Origin: Pseudomonadaceae bacterium
Lineage (GTDB): Bacteria; Pseudomonadota; Gammaproteobacteria; Pseudomonadales; Azotimanducaceae
Direction: 5' to 3'
Assembly (NCBI GenBank): GCA_024743175.1
Contig: JANSXA010000010.1
Location: forward strand, 124,001 to 188,000
Length of the DNA: 64,000 nucleotides
Below the pieces are notes generated by a model. That model was not told the origin of the DNA, searched no databases, and saw nothing but the letters and a program-made list of their open reading frames with translations. The position numbers and the translations under genes are program-made. Positions 20,301-29,344 of this stretch are shown here, in pieces. Each line of letters begins with the position of its first letter. The stretch's first letter is position 1.

Positions 20301-20410
20301 ACAAACATAAAGAACACGCCAACCAGTTGGGTGTGAACAAATTTCTCGGTAAACCGTTTCAGGAAAATGAACTGCTCGCAACCATAGATGAGTTGGTATC
20401 CCCGAATTAG
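14306..20410 (+). CDS. chpA: ChpA-type hybrid chemosensory histidine kinase
   Basis: 2034 residues, shorter than P. aeruginosa ChpA (about 2470). Histidine phosphotransfer modules are visible around H49 (H-Q-V-H-G, degenerate), H781 (H-T-L-K-G), H981 (H-T-L-T-G, Lys lost) and H1273 (H-T-L-K-G), separated by acidic Ala/Pro/Glu linkers (notably about 550-760). The CheA core follows: dimerisation from about 1436, ATPase with N1628 and D-D-G-A-G starting at D1668, a G-R-G-V-G-L-D box near 1719, and a CheW-like domain about 1770-1895. A C-terminal receiver has D1920-D1921, phospho-acceptor D1964 and K2016. Phosphate goes to PilG and PilH. Confidence 0.95.
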   Translation: MATAREHFALDWIKADLLETLNDARIALDDYAEQGNDETRMRACLTGLHQVHGTLVMLELKGVTQLADHLEQLAQAMLAKSVKDEAASGQALMQGILELPGYLDELQRGADDNVSTSMPLVNEIRELLQQAPLVDPAGASLREGASDQVVARFNAIGGPEKVIRIRSAYQNVLLSILKGEDRSAAVGTLGKIAIGLEKVTEGAPLARQWQAFAEFVDSLKTQTGVLESEAVKLLRRVDLEIKNLAKDGEAALRRPVNMELVEQLLDAAIERDNRSEAVTGLQEALARDVSNNTLAISGRQALGSAAGALQEDLGQVKDKLDLLVRADSIDLEALRQLMTPLKQIGSTLSLLGFESSREIIVDQVEAIESLVVLGDDDPQAVQSIAGALVQIDENLSSVIQGSGQTEVEQITSGAQLQLLREARKDLDVIKQSIVDFVTAHWSIGHLQDVPGKLINIGSTLEIIPLPKAINMLARVTDYISSRLMQGYRPEWQELDQFADVISALDYYLERLADETSSGAEDILQVAERSLADIEMMSAAFVAEQQTGAPQIEVPEEAPQIEDAPAADLEASSEPTDVPANEVSASKADVSDAPADVEVEPHADETDVAAFAADMDAIVEGLPDDEALTPAEQISEPVSQSASDAAEKDAEDTTLDLDNLPELEEPQLELEEDIGFDLSSEAFDGLSGAVEPTDEDTQESEVEDQAAAQAPEPASEPAEPSDVEQVAAAAAESDIEPPDPEIVEIFVEEVDEVFETIGEYLPQWASDFGNNDALTEVRRGFHTLKGSGRIVQAVAIGELAWGIENMLNRVMDGTVQPNDQFVDVINAGLVLVPDLRAAFEKGHSGDLEAITAVIEMADVLASGGTLESVSVAPATPEHPVEPVTPEDTAELPRVEVAETTDLETPEPIAPAEEAPEGEDWLDEVELEASFTADDAEHGPDAAAYDSTVDLFVTEAREHLANLVAENARQPWALTDPIARAFHTLTGGAALAELPQVQLIVEPAYQVVEALRGTPPTPELEAFFKSAQDHLSACLDALQSGSNWEEPLEFVAAADDLLAAGGNAPRAVDQLLDAPATSTIFEAEEAVLAYLSAADRGEEVAPIAHLPETLASIAQLATQMHTQSLSQLAAELNRSFSAAATLQRLPAGASTVMRAGYHQLIDQLNEVAAGSEPALPVELIAALAELDFSAAGDTQDSAEAEQPAMQEQADDGQSNEALDVDAAELAEVAEVDADLVEVFFEEADEICEELETSILNWSTERDNRLYMENMLRGLHTLKGGARLCGLSTLGDMAHDFESVVIEVQNDERTVDDALFADLNQRYDAITARLQKVSGQLGQASTAAAAAAPGVPQEPVVPREQEQTPERPTVEESAQPSVVDEKPAEVSDVNRVLEAVNLQQAAAKAQSADAQPPAEVDPVAAQDTVPAEKAAPERGSQEMVRVGSALLEELVNLAGESSILRARIEQGMSDFTGALDEMETTIERLREQLRRLEIETETQILHRHERDDGPQYENFDPLEMDRYNQLQQLSRSLSESASDMLDLKETLLFKARESETLLLQQARINTELQEGLMRTRMVPFSRLLPRLRRIVRQVSGELEKEVEFHVQNAEGELDRNLLERMVPPLEHMLRNAVDHGIEDADLRRTYGKAATGRIDLRLTREGGDVVIEISDDGAGIDVETVREKAIERGLMAADAQLNDEEVLQFVLAAGFSTAKSVTQISGRGVGLDVVASEVKQLGGSVNILSRPGKGTRFVLRVPFTVSVNRALMVSVAEDLYAIPLNTIEGIVLLSPDQLQALYSSDSKTFEYAGVPYRVRYLGQYLGREYRGTGGTQTSVPVVLVRSGDHAVAIHVDLVQGSREIVVKSLGPQFAGVGGISGATILGDGSVVVILDLLALIRAQQFERAQRGGAARMRTGPRCVMVVDDSVTVRKVTSRLLERQGMDVLVAKDGVEAVALLQERRPDVMLLDIEMPRMDGFEVARQVRHDDRLGDLPIVMISSRTGDKHKEHANQLGVNKFLGKPFQENELLATIDELVSPN

Positions 20411-20484
20411 ATGTTGGGACGCTCACACATCAGGATACCCGTTGCACTATGGACCGGGCAGAATGAAGTACAGAGGATTGAACG

Positions 20485-20976
20485 TTGAATACGGCGGAAG
20501 TAGTGGCAAACGACCCTAGCGAATTGTCTTGTGTAGTGATTCCCACCTATCAGGCGCAGCTTCTGCTGCCAAACGTGTGCGTAGCGGAAATTATGCCCTG
20601 GCGACGAATCAAGACCCTCAGTGATGCACCGTCCTGGTGTATGGGTCTGGTAGGCTGGCGCGGTCAGACGGTACCGGTGGTGAATTTTGCAAGCTTTGCT
20701 GATCCCTCCAGCAAAGCGCCAGCGACAGCCCGCTGTCTGGTAGTCATGAATCGCGCTCGTACCTCGAGAGGACCTTCCTTCTACGCACTTGCTGCTGTTG
20801 GTTTACCCCGTATGGTGCAGTTGCTTGCTGATGACCTGCAGAACGCCGAGGTGGAGTTGAACGTCGCTGATGTCATGCAGGTGCATGTAGGCACTGAACA
20901 GGCAACCATTCCGAACCTTGCGTTCATCGAAGAACAGCTGACAGATCTGATGTCTAAAGCTGCTGCAGGTGGCTGA
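20485..20976 (+). CDS. CheW-domain protein, ChpC-like
   Basis: 163 residues with one CheW-like domain (M-G-L-V-G-W-R-G-Q-T-V-P-V-V near 52-65). It is the last gene of the Chp cluster, 74 bases after chpA, and probably provides a second adaptor for the kinase, as ChpC does in P. aeruginosa. The start is a TTG at 20485, supported by AGAGGA seven bases upstream. Its 3' end overlaps convergent rsmE by 23 bases. Confidence 0.85.
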   Translation: MNTAEVVANDPSELSCVVIPTYQAQLLLPNVCVAEIMPWRRIKTLSDAPSWCMGLVGWRGQTVPVVNFASFADPSSKAPATARCLVVMNRARTSRGPSFYALAAVGLPRMVQLLADDLQNAEVELNVADVMQVHVGTEQATIPNLAFIEEQLTDLMSKAAAGG

Positions 20977-21667
20977 ATAACGCCAGCGCCACCGCCGGTA
21001 CGGTTTCCGCGCGAAGAGTGCTGGCAGAGAGTTGATAGGCGGGAAGCTGGTGTGCAGCAAACAGACTGCGTTCTTCATCATCCCAGCCGCCTTCCGGCCC
21101 CATCAATAACAGGCGCTCAATATTGGGTAAGCTGGCTGGCAGTTGTTTGCCGTGCATATCCAGGACGATGACCTCACTGGCCGTGTTATCAATAAGCTGT
21201 CTGACCGGCTGTGGTGGCTCCAGTAACGGCACGAACAACTGACCACTTTGCTCACACGCAGCGGCGATAATTTTCTCCCAGTGACCCATCTTGTTGGTTA
21301 ATCGCTCCGCGGACAGGTGCACATTGCAGCGGTTTGCATTGATTAAGCAGATGCTGGATGCGCCGAGTTCAGTAGCCTGTTGTATCGCCCGGTCCATGGC
21401 CTGACCTTTTAGCAGGCTGATTCCCAGGGCAAGTGAAATGTCCGGACGCGGTTCTACAGCCTTTATTCGGCTAACCGTAACCGTGCAGCGCTTGTTGCTG
21501 ACTTCAGACAGCTGCGCGTCAAATGCGCCACCATTGCCGTCAAAGCATTCAATGAGGTCACCGGCTTTGTGTCGCATGACTTTAGTCAGATAATGGGCTC
21601 GATCTGCCGCCAGGGTAATGGACTGACCTTCACTGACTGCTTCCGGAATCAGAAATCGCAAAGGCAT
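20954..21667 (-). CDS. rsmE: 16S rRNA m3U1498 methyltransferase
   Basis: 237 residues. It methylates N3 of U1498 in 16S rRNA with SAM. An N-terminal PUA-like domain is followed by a SPOUT knot carrying L-L-M-G-P-E-G-G-W (near 190-198) and a C-terminal L-R-A-E-T motif that completes the SAM site. It is monocistronic by spacing, convergent with the Chp cluster. Confidence 0.94.
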   Translation of the reverse strand: MPLRFLIPEAVSEGQSITLAADRAHYLTKVMRHKAGDLIECFDGNGGAFDAQLSEVSNKRCTVTVSRIKAVEPRPDISLALGISLLKGQAMDRAIQQATELGASSICLINANRCNVHLSAERLTNKMGHWEKIIAAACEQSGQLFVPLLEPPQPVRQLIDNTASEVIVLDMHGKQLPASLPNIERLLLMGPEGGWDDEERSLFAAHQLPAYQLSASTLRAETVPAVALALFSHLQQL

Positions 21668-21704
21668 GGTGCGTTACCTGACGTGCACGTTGGATTGTAG
21701 TTTG

Positions 21705-22538
21705 TTATCCAAGGTTTTCGCAGATTCGGGTGGTTGCACCCCATCGGTTGAGGGTATAAAAATGCAGACCCGGAACGCCGAGGCTGATCAGCTGTTCGCA
21801 GACCCGGGTCATGACTTCAACACCAAACTCAATGGTTGCCTGCTCGTCATTTTCCAGATCAATCAGCACATAACGCAGCCAGCGGGGAATATCTGCCCCG
21901 CACTTGTCAGAGAAGCGCACCAGGGACGCCAGATTCGTGATCGGCATAATGCCGGGAATAATCGGCAGGCTGATGTTTGCCTGGGCGCAGCGATTGAGAA
22001 AGTTTTCAAACGCATCGACGTTGTAAAAATACTGGGTAATGGCGCTGTCAGCACCGGCGTCGACCTTGCGTTTAAAGTGATCAAGATCTGCAGCCGCACT
22101 TTTAGCGTCCGGATGCGTCTCGGGATAAGCCGCCACCTCCAGATGAAACTGCTTACCGCTGTGTTCGCGGATCAGCTCAACCAGGGCCTGAGCGTTGTTT
22201 GCAAAGCGGTTGCTGCCAACGCCTGAAGGTTGATCGCCGCGCAAGGCGACAATTCTGTTGATCCCCTGAGCCGCATAATCATCCAGTGTCTGTTTTACCG
22301 CAGGGATGTCATCGTTGCCCATGGAGAGGTGGGGTGCGGCATCAAAACCGGCGGCTTTAAGGTCGACAACAGTCTGGCGCGTGCCGTCGCGGGTAGATCC
22401 GCCGGCGCCGTAGGTTACGCTGAAAAAGTGCGGGTTCAGCACCCCCAGTTTAGCGGCCACATTGTTGATTAGTCTGGCTCGCCCCTCGGCATCACGCGGC
22501 GGGAAAAACTCAAAACTGACGGGTGGCAGACGGCTCAT
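21705..22538 (-). CDS. metF: Methylenetetrahydrofolate reductase
   Basis: 277 residues, a FAD-dependent TIM barrel. It reduces 5,10-methylene-THF to 5-methyl-THF for methionine synthesis. The start S-F-E-F-F-P-P-R (8-15) with its catalytic Glu, the V-T-Y-G-A-G-G-S-T-R segment, and A-L-R-G-D are intact. It lies 61 bases after metK on the same strand. In Pseudomonas metF follows ahcY; no ahcY is present here. Confidence 0.95.
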   Translation of the reverse strand: MSRLPPVSFEFFPPRDAEGRARLINNVAAKLGVLNPHFFSVTYGAGGSTRDGTRQTVVDLKAAGFDAAPHLSMGNDDIPAVKQTLDDYAAQGINRIVALRGDQPSGVGSNRFANNAQALVELIREHSGKQFHLEVAAYPETHPDAKSAAADLDHFKRKVDAGADSAITQYFYNVDAFENFLNRCAQANISLPIIPGIMPITNLASLVRFSDKCGADIPRWLRYVLIDLENDEQATIEFGVEVMTRVCEQLISLGVPGLHFYTLNRWGATTRICENLG

Positions 22539-22599
22539 GCTGGAACTCTCATGTATCGGGCGCTGGCTGCCGGGTCTGTGATCAGAACGAAGTTGTGGC

Positions 22600-23754
22600 T
22601 CACAGGGCGGCGGCTAAAGCCTCGCTTTTATCGGTACGTTCCCAGGTGAATTGGGCTTCAGTACGACCAAAATGGCCGTACGCGGCGGTATCCTGATAAA
22701 TGGGACGTTTAAGGTCGAGCATGGCGATCAACCCGCGCGGGCGCAAATCAAAGTGTTCACGCACAAGTTGAACAATTTTTGCTTCGCTGATTTTACCGGT
22801 ACCAAATGTGTTGATACTGATGGAAGTGGGCTCAGCAACGCCGATGGCATAGCTGATCTGGATTTCGCAGCGCTCCGCCAGCCCCGCGGCAACGATGTTT
22901 TTAGCCACATAGCGGCCGGCATAGGCGGCACTGCGGTCTACTTTGGAGGGATCTTTGCCAGAGAATGCGCCGCCGCCGTGACGCGCCATACCGCCGTAGG
23001 TGTCGACGATGATCTTACGCCCGGTCAGCCCGCAGTCGCCTACTGGTCCGCCGATAATGAACTGGCCGGTTGGGTTGATGTAGATTTTGGTATCGCCACT
23101 GATCCAGTTGGCAGGAATGACGGGTTTGATCACTTCCTCCATCACCGCTTCACGCAGGTCAGCCTGGGAAATGTCAGGTGCATGCTGGGTAGACAGCACA
23201 ATGGCGTCGATACCAACTGGCTGACCGTCGTCGTCATAGCGGAACGAGAGTTGGCTTTTGGCGTCAGGGCGCAGGAAAGTAAGGCTTGATCTGCGCATTT
23301 TTGCCTGTTGTTCCACCAGACGGTGAGCGTAGGTGATGGGCGCGGGCATCAGCACATCGGTTTCATTGGTGGCGTAGCCGAACATCAGACCCTGATCGCC
23401 AGCACCCTGCTCGTGATCGTCTGACTCATCGACGCCCATGGCGATATCTGCGGACTGCATACCAAGGGCATTGATGACGGTGCATTGTGCCGCATCGAAA
23501 CCAACGTCGTTGCTGTCGTAACCAATTTCAGCGACAACTTTGCGCACCAGCGCATCGATATTCACATCTGCGCGGCTGCGGACTTCGCCAGCGATCATCA
23601 CGACCCCGGTTTTAATCATGGTTTCAGCCGCGATACGGGACTCGGGATCCTGCGCAAGCAGAGCGTCAACAATGGCATCAGAGACCTGGTCGGCTACTTT
23701 GTCCGGGTGTCCCTCTGATACTGATTCGGAGGTGAAAAGTGAGTAATCAGCCAT
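22600..23754 (-). CDS. metK: S-adenosylmethionine synthetase
   Basis: 384 residues. It makes SAM from methionine and ATP. The N-terminal [11 protein letters not shown] motif, the [11 protein letters not shown] hexapeptide region, and [10 protein letters not shown]-loop-like motif are complete. It is divergent from tkt across 229 bases and may be co-transcribed with metF. I looked for a SAM or SAH riboswitch in the leader but could not support one. Confidence 0.96.
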   Translation of the reverse strand: MADYSLFTSESVSEGHPDKVADQVSDAIVDALLAQDPESRIAAETMIKTGVVMIAGEVRSRADVNIDALVRKVVAEIGYDSNDVGFDAAQCTVINALGMQSADIAMGVDESDDHEQGAGDQGLMFGYATNETDVLMPAPITYAHRLVEQQAKMRRSSLTFLRPDAKSQLSFRYDDDGQPVGIDAIVLSTQHAPDISQADLREAVMEEVIKPVIPANWISGDTKIYINPTGQFIIGGPVGDCGLTGRKIIVDTYGGMARHGGGAFSGKDPSKVDRSAAYAGRYVAKNIVAAGLAERCEIQISYAIGVAEPTSISINTFGTGKISEAKIVQLVREHFDLRPRGLIAMLDLKRPIYQDTAAYGHFGRTEAQFTWERTDKSEALAAAL

Positions 23755-23983
23755 GTAATTGGTCCTTGTCGTTCATGTGTTCGGCGTCAACGCCGAGCGC
23801 AGCCGGTAACGGGGCGGCAATAAAATGATCGCGCATTCTAATCCAAATAGGGGGAGCTTGGCATTTCTCAAATGTAACGAACACAGAGAAGGGCTTACAT
23901 CTTGATGAAGAAAAGGCGCCAACTATTTGCAGCCACCACCACAAGTGCGGACAATAGCGCCGCTTCTCAAATCAAGGGTTCCC

Positions 23984-25972
23984 ATGTCGACAAGAATTGA
24001 ACGCGCCAATGCCATTCGGGTGTTGTCCATGGATGCAGTACAAGCCGCGAACAGCGGCCATCCCGGTGCCCCCATGGGTCTGGCAGATGTCGGAGAAGTG
24101 CTGTGGCGTGAGCTGATGGCGCACAACCCGGCTGACCCGGCCTGGGTCAATAGAGATCGGTTTGTGTTATCCAACGGGCACGGTTCAATGCTGCTGTACA
24201 GCCTGCTGCATCTGACCGGCTACCAAGTCAGTATCGACGATATAAAAAACTTTCGGCAACTGCATGCCATCACCGCGGGACACCCGGAGTATCGAGAATG
24301 TCCGGGCGTGGAAACAACCACCGGGCCGCTGGGCCAGGGGTTGGCAAATGCTGTGGGCATGGCGCTGGCTGAGGAAAAACTGGCGCGAGAATTTAATCAG
24401 GACGGACACAATATAGTTGACCACCGTACCTGGGTAATTGTGGGTGATGGCTGTCTGATGGAGGGTATCTCCCACGAAGCGGCTTCCCTTGCCGGCACCC
24501 TGGGCCTTGGCAAGCTCATTTGTATTTACGATGACAATGGGATCTCCATTGATGGCGAAGTAGACGGCTGGTTTGCTGAAGACGTGCCGGCACGTTTTGA
24601 GGCATACGGCTGGCGGGTGATCCGCAACGTTGATGGCCATGACGGTCAGGAAATCGAAGTGGCGCTGACCACCGCAACTGAATCAGATGGTCGACCCACA
24701 CTGGTCTGTACCCGCACGACTATCGGCCAGGGTTCACCTAACAAAGCGGGTACCGCGGGTGCCCACGGCGCAGCTTTGGGTGAAGAAGAAATAGCACTGG
24801 TGCGCAAAACTCTGAACTGGGGCAATGAGCCGTTTGATATTCCCGCAGGCATAAAAGCCGACTGGGACCAGACTGCTCGTGGGGCTGCGCTGCAAAGCGA
24901 ATGGAACAAGCAGTTTGCAGCTTACCAGGAGGCCTTCCCGGAGCGGGCCAGTGAGTTTTTACGCCGCACTTCTGGAACACTGCAGGCGGATTGGGATACA
25001 GCGCTGTTAGAACTGGCAAGGCAGGAACAGGCCGATTGTGTTGATCTGGCAACTCGAAAGTCGTCACAGAAAGCCATCGGTGCTGTTGCTGCCGGTGTGC
25101 CTGAACTGTTTGGCGGATCTGCAGACCTGACGGGTTCTAATCTGACAAACTGGGCGGGTGCTACTGCGGACCAGCATATGAGTTACGGGGTGCGCGAGTT
25201 TGGCATGACGGCGATCAGCAATGGCATTCTCCTGCACGGTGGTTATCGGGTGTTCACCGGGACTTTTCTGGTATTCATGGAATACGCGCGCAACGCCGTG
25301 CGTCTGGCATCTCTGATGCAGATCCCGAACATTTTTGTCTATACCCACGATTCTGTGGCCGTTGGTGAAGACGGGCCCACCCACCAGCCTGTGGAACAGT
25401 TGACCAGTTTACGCACAACACCTGGCCTGGAAACCTGGCGGCCCTGTGACACTGTTGAATCGGCAATCGCCTGGCAGCAGGCTATTGCCAGCACAACACA
25501 CCCCAGTGCATTGATATTTACCCGGCAGAATACGGTTGCCCAGCCGCGTAACGAAGGTGCCTTTAACAATATAGATAAAGGCGGGTATGTCCTGCTTGAC
25601 TGCAACAAGACCCCCGACGTCATTCTGATTGCCACCGGCTCAGAAGTTGAACTGGCTGTAGAAGCTGCGGCAACACTTACAAACGACGGACATCAGGTGC
25701 GTGTTGTCTCCATGCCGTGCGCAGAACGTTTTGTGGCTCAGGATGCCGCCTATCAGGCCTCTGTTCTGCCGGATGCGGTGCGCGCACGGGTTGCCGTTGA
25801 AGCTGCGCATCCAGATTACTGGTTCCGCTTTGTTGGTCTTGATGGTGAAGTGGTTGGTATTGCTCGATACGGCTTGTCTGCACCGGGTGGACAGGCAATG
25901 GTTGAGCTGGGCATGACCGCAGCAAACGTAGTCGCCAGCGCGCAGCGGGTGCTGGCCAAACATTCAGGATAA
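23984..25972 (+). CDS. tkt: Transketolase
   Basis: 662 residues from the ATG at 23984; an in-frame ATG at 23927 would add 19 residues unlike the family. It transfers two-carbon ketol units in the pentose phosphate pathway using thiamine diphosphate. The TPP motif G-D-G-C-L-M-E-G (about 154-161), H-P-G-A-P near the start and the later [15 protein letters not shown] are present. It leads tkt-pgk-fba; the epd gene usual between tkt and pgk in Pseudomonas is missing. Confidence 0.96.
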   Translation: MSTRIERANAIRVLSMDAVQAANSGHPGAPMGLADVGEVLWRELMAHNPADPAWVNRDRFVLSNGHGSMLLYSLLHLTGYQVSIDDIKNFRQLHAITAGHPEYRECPGVETTTGPLGQGLANAVGMALAEEKLAREFNQDGHNIVDHRTWVIVGDGCLMEGISHEAASLAGTLGLGKLICIYDDNGISIDGEVDGWFAEDVPARFEAYGWRVIRNVDGHDGQEIEVALTTATESDGRPTLVCTRTTIGQGSPNKAGTAGAHGAALGEEEIALVRKTLNWGNEPFDIPAGIKADWDQTARGAALQSEWNKQFAAYQEAFPERASEFLRRTSGTLQADWDTALLELARQEQADCVDLATRKSSQKAIGAVAAGVPELFGGSADLTGSNLTNWAGATADQHMSYGVREFGMTAISNGILLHGGYRVFTGTFLVFMEYARNAVRLASLMQIPNIFVYTHDSVAVGEDGPTHQPVEQLTSLRTTPGLETWRPCDTVESAIAWQQAIASTTHPSALIFTRQNTVAQPRNEGAFNNIDKGGYVLLDCNKTPDVILIATGSEVELAVEAAATLTNDGHQVRVVSMPCAERFVAQDAAYQASVLPDAVRARVAVEAAHPDYWFRFVGLDGEVVGIARYGLSAPGGQAMVELGMTAANVVASAQRVLAKHSG

Positions 25973-25988
25973 GGTACGGGAGAACTTG

Positions 25989-27164
25989 ATGGCTGACTTA
26001 GGGGTCAACGTCCTGCGGGATACGGATTTAGCGGAGAAGCGCGTGCTGATACGTGCTGATCTCAATGTGCCGGTGAAAGACGGTAACGTCACCAGTGATG
26101 CCCGCATACAGGCTTCAGTAGATACCATCGAGTATGCCCTTGCGCATAACGCGGCTGTAGTGGTCATGTCCCACCTGGGCAGACCCACCGAAGGCGAGTT
26201 TGATGCCCAGGCCTCACTGGCACCGGTCGCCGTCCGACTCGGAGAGATTCTGCAGCGATCCGTAGACCTGCTGCCCAACATTGAAGATTGTGCTGGTGTT
26301 CAACCCGGTGAAGTGGCTTTGCTGGAAAACGTGCGTTTTTTGCGCGGTGAAAAATCAGATGACGATGCATTGGCGCAGGCCCTGGCCGCGCAGTGTGACG
26401 TTTTTGTCATGGATGCGTTTGGCACCGCTCACCGGGCCCAGGCATCAACCCACGGCATAGCCAGATTTGCCCCCACCGTGTGTGCAGGTATTCTGCTCGA
26501 AGCAGAATTGACCGCGCTGGGAAAGGCGCTGGCAGACCCTGCCCATCCGATGGTGGCTATTGTCGGCGGTGCCAAAGTATCTACTAAGCTTGAGGTGCTT
26601 GACGCTCTGGCAGACAAAGCGGACCAGATTATCGTCGGTGGTGGTATTGCCAACACGTTTATTGCTGCAGCTGGCTTTAATGTTGGCCAGTCGCTTTATG
26701 AAGCGGAGTTACTCGACGCTGCCCGGCAGATTGCAGCAAAGGTTGATGTGCCGATACCGGTGGACGTCATGGTGGGCAAAGCATTTGATGCCGCTGAACC
26801 GGCAGTGTGCAAAGCCATCGATGCCGTTGCGGATGACGATATGATCCTCGACATAGGCCCGGTGTCCGCCAGAGCCTGGGCAGAACAGCTGGTCGAGGCA
26901 AAAACAATTCTGTGGAATGGCCCCGTCGGCGTATTTGAATTTGATCAGTTCGGCGAAGGCACACGCGTATTGGCGGAAGCCATTGCCGGCAGCGACGGTT
27001 TTTCCATTGCCGGCGGCGGTGACACGCTTGCTGCCATCGACAAATACGCGGTGAGTGAAGGCATCTCCTACATTTCCACTGGTGGCGGTGCATTTCTGGA
27101 GTTTGTCGAGGGTAAAACTCTGCCGGCGGTGGCCATGCTGCAGAAGCGCGCCAGGCAAGGCTGA
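25989..27164 (+). CDS. pgk: Phosphoglycerate kinase
   Basis: 391 residues from the ATG at 25989 (an adjacent TTG at 25986 is also in frame). It interconverts 1,3-bisphosphoglycerate and 3-phosphoglycerate with ADP/ATP. R-A-D-L-N-V-P (about 22-28), S-H-L-G-R-P and the C-terminal G-G-G-D-T nucleotide loop are all there. It sits 16 bases after tkt and about 106 before fba. Confidence 0.96.
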   Translation: MADLGVNVLRDTDLAEKRVLIRADLNVPVKDGNVTSDARIQASVDTIEYALAHNAAVVVMSHLGRPTEGEFDAQASLAPVAVRLGEILQRSVDLLPNIEDCAGVQPGEVALLENVRFLRGEKSDDDALAQALAAQCDVFVMDAFGTAHRAQASTHGIARFAPTVCAGILLEAELTALGKALADPAHPMVAIVGGAKVSTKLEVLDALADKADQIIVGGGIANTFIAAAGFNVGQSLYEAELLDAARQIAAKVDVPIPVDVMVGKAFDAAEPAVCKAIDAVADDDMILDIGPVSARAWAEQLVEAKTILWNGPVGVFEFDQFGEGTRVLAEAIAGSDGFSIAGGGDTLAAIDKYAVSEGISYISTGGGAFLEFVEGKTLPAVAMLQKRARQG

Positions 27165-27270
27165 TCTCGCAAAACCGCGTTTACAAACTCAGGCGGACAC
27201 AGCCAATGACGTTTGGCGTTGATATCACTAGAATGCGGTCGCAATATTTATCCACTTTCTGGAGAACACG

Positions 27271-28335
27271 ATGGCTTTAATCAGCATGCGGCAACTGCTG
27301 GATCATGCAGCCGAAAATGATTACGGGGTTCCCGCCTTTAATGTCAATAATCTTGAGCAGATGCGCGCCATCATGGAAGGCGCAGATGCCACCAACAGCC
27401 CGGTGATTGTGCAGGCCTCAGCAGGTGCACGGAAGTACGCGGGGCCCAACTTTCTGCGTCATCTGATTCTTGCCGCGATTGAAGAGTTTCCCCACATCCC
27501 AGTGGTTATGCACCAGGATCACGGTGCCTCGCCAGCGGTCTGCCAGCGCTCGATTCAGCTGGGTTTCTCCTCGGTGATGATGGACGGTTCGCTTCTGGCA
27601 GATCAGAAAACCCCCGCCGAATATGAATACAACATTGAAGTCACCAGACAGACTGTGGACATGGCCCACGCCTGCGGTGTTTCGGTGGAAGGTGAACTGG
27701 GCTGCCTGGGCTCGCTGGAAACCGGTGAAGCCGGTGAAGAGGACGGCGTTGGCTTTGAAGGTTCGCTGTCAATGGATCAGCTGCTCACAGATCCGGAGCA
27801 GGCAGCAGACTTTGTCAAACAGACGGATGTTGATGCGCTGGCAATTGCCATTGGTACTTCCCACGGCGCGTATAAGTTCAGTCGACCACCGACAGGCGAT
27901 ATTCTCGCCATTGAACGTATCAAAGCGATTCACGATCGTATTCCGGGCACTCACCTGGTGATGCACGGCAGCAGCTCGGTACCCCAGGATCTGCTGGCGA
28001 TGATCAATGAATATGGCGGCGAAATCCCTGAGACCTACGGTGTGCCGTTGGCAGAAATTCAGGAAGGCATCAAACACGGGGTGCGTAAGGTCAACATCGA
28101 TACCGATCTGCGACTTGCCAGTACCGCCGCCATTCGCAAGCACCTGGCCGTCAACAAGGCCGAATTTGACCCGCGCAAGTATCTGAAAGATTCGCAGGAT
28201 GCGATGAAGCAGGTGGTCATCGAGCGCTATGAAGCGTTCAACACGGCTGGCCAGGCGGACAAAATCAAAGTGGTGTCGCTGGAAGATATGTTTGCCCGTT
28301 ATGCATCGGGTGAGCTGGATCAGGTTGTCCACTAG
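27271..28335 (+). CDS. fba: Class II fructose-bisphosphate aldolase
   Basis: 354 residues, zinc-dependent. The type matches the Calvin-cycle-like subtype of class II aldolases found in Pseudomonas. Zinc site H-Q-D-H-G (near 81-85), the E-G-E-L-G segment (near 140) and the late H-G-S-S-S-V-P are intact. A GGAGAA ribosome binding site precedes the ATG. The following hydrolase frame overlaps its 3' end. Confidence 0.96.
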   Translation: MALISMRQLLDHAAENDYGVPAFNVNNLEQMRAIMEGADATNSPVIVQASAGARKYAGPNFLRHLILAAIEEFPHIPVVMHQDHGASPAVCQRSIQLGFSSVMMDGSLLADQKTPAEYEYNIEVTRQTVDMAHACGVSVEGELGCLGSLETGEAGEEDGVGFEGSLSMDQLLTDPEQAADFVKQTDVDALAIAIGTSHGAYKFSRPPTGDILAIERIKAIHDRIPGTHLVMHGSSSVPQDLLAMINEYGGEIPETYGVPLAEIQEGIKHGVRKVNIDTDLRLASTAAIRKHLAVNKAEFDPRKYLKDSQDAMKQVVIERYEAFNTAGQADKIKVVSLEDMFARYASGELDQVVH

Positions 28336-29314
28336 CGCGGATACCCCACTTCACACAGCCGTCGTCAGAGGGTCAGCGGAATTTGATGCTGACGCTCTGC
28401 AGGCACGGCTTGCTGCGCTCACAGATCGAGAGGTGGTGGCTGCAGCTGATACCCTTGAATACCGACAGTTCTACGGCCTGGTCTTTCCACACATAGATCA
28501 TCAGCATCAGATGATGATGTTCGAGGCGCACCAGCAACGTCTGGTTATTCAGGTGTTTGAGCCTGTCGAGACCACAGGCCATGTCATGTTGTGCCACGGC
28601 TATTACGACCACGTTGGCCTGTTTGCCTCAGTCATCGAATATCTGCTGCTCAAAAAACTCACGGTCATCACCTTTGATCAGATTGGTCATGGGCTGTCAT
28701 CCGGCGAGCGGGTGGTGATTGATAGTTTTGACACCTACGTAGCTGCGCAGCGGGCGGTCACTAACTTTGCCCTGACCGAGTTATCGCCCACGCCGAATGA
28801 ACCCCTGCACTGGGTGGCGCAAAGCATGGGTGGGGCGATTGTGATGGAATACCTGCAGCATAAACCGGCGATAGCTCTGGGCAATATTGTCCTGCTGGCA
28901 CCTCTGGTCAGGCCTTACGCCTGGGGCTGGAATCGCTGGGTGTTTGCGCTGGCAAAGTTGACCATCACCTCACGGCCCCGGGTGCTTTCAGATAACGCTG
29001 AAAACCCTGAATTTCACGACCTGCAGGCTATTGATCCGCTGCAGGCCCGGATTCTACCGGTTGCCTGGGTGCAGGCCATGGTGGCCTGGTTCAAACGTTT
29101 TGAACATTATCCTGAATCCGAACTGGCACCCGTGATTGTGCAGGGTGATCAGGACCGTACCGTTGATGCCCACTACAACCTCAAAGTGTTCAGCAGACGT
29201 TATCCGCACAGTCATCAATGGATTATCACCGGTGGACGCCATCATCTGGCCAATGAGTCAGAGTATCTGCGCGGTCAAATGTGGCGCTATCTCGATGCAC
29301 AGTGTGATTGGTAG
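28325..29314 (+). CDS. Alpha/beta hydrolase, monoacylglycerol lipase-like
   Basis: About 329 residues. Fold landmarks are L-C-H-G-Y-Y-D-H (oxyanion region), the [10 protein letters not shown] strand typical of monoglyceride lipases and lysophospholipases, the nucleophile elbow A-Q-S-M-G-G, and a late G-G-R-H-H-L with the catalytic His. The substrate is unknown. The start is uncertain: the frame is open from 28229 inside fba, and no ATG precedes the conserved region, so TTG 28325 (overlapping the fba stop) or GTG 28310 are the candidates. This gene is not part of the usual tkt-pgk-fba block. Confidence 0.8.
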   Translation: MSTSADTPLHTAVVRGSAEFDADALQARLAALTDREVVAAADTLEYRQFYGLVFPHIDHQHQMMMFEAHQQRLVIQVFEPVETTGHVMLCHGYYDHVGLFASVIEYLLLKKLTVITFDQIGHGLSSGERVVIDSFDTYVAAQRAVTNFALTELSPTPNEPLHWVAQSMGGAIVMEYLQHKPAIALGNIVLLAPLVRPYAWGWNRWVFALAKLTITSRPRVLSDNAENPEFHDLQAIDPLQARILPVAWVQAMVAWFKRFEHYPESELAPVIVQGDQDRTVDAHYNLKVFSRRYPHSHQWIITGGRHHLANESEYLRGQMWRYLDAQCDW

Positions 29315-29344
29315 GATAGTTGTCCTCGTTAAGCTGGAACGCTC

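Noticed and set aside
21666-22226. 186-codon frame antisense to metF
   Set aside because: It is the mirror of metF coding and has no family features.
22651-23289. 212-codon frame antisense to metK
   Set aside because: metK is a clear full-length gene on the minus strand; the antisense frame is a codon-bias shadow.
23755-23983. SAM or SAH riboswitch in the metK leader
   Set aside because: I could not find a convincing conserved core or pairing; a covariance search would decide.
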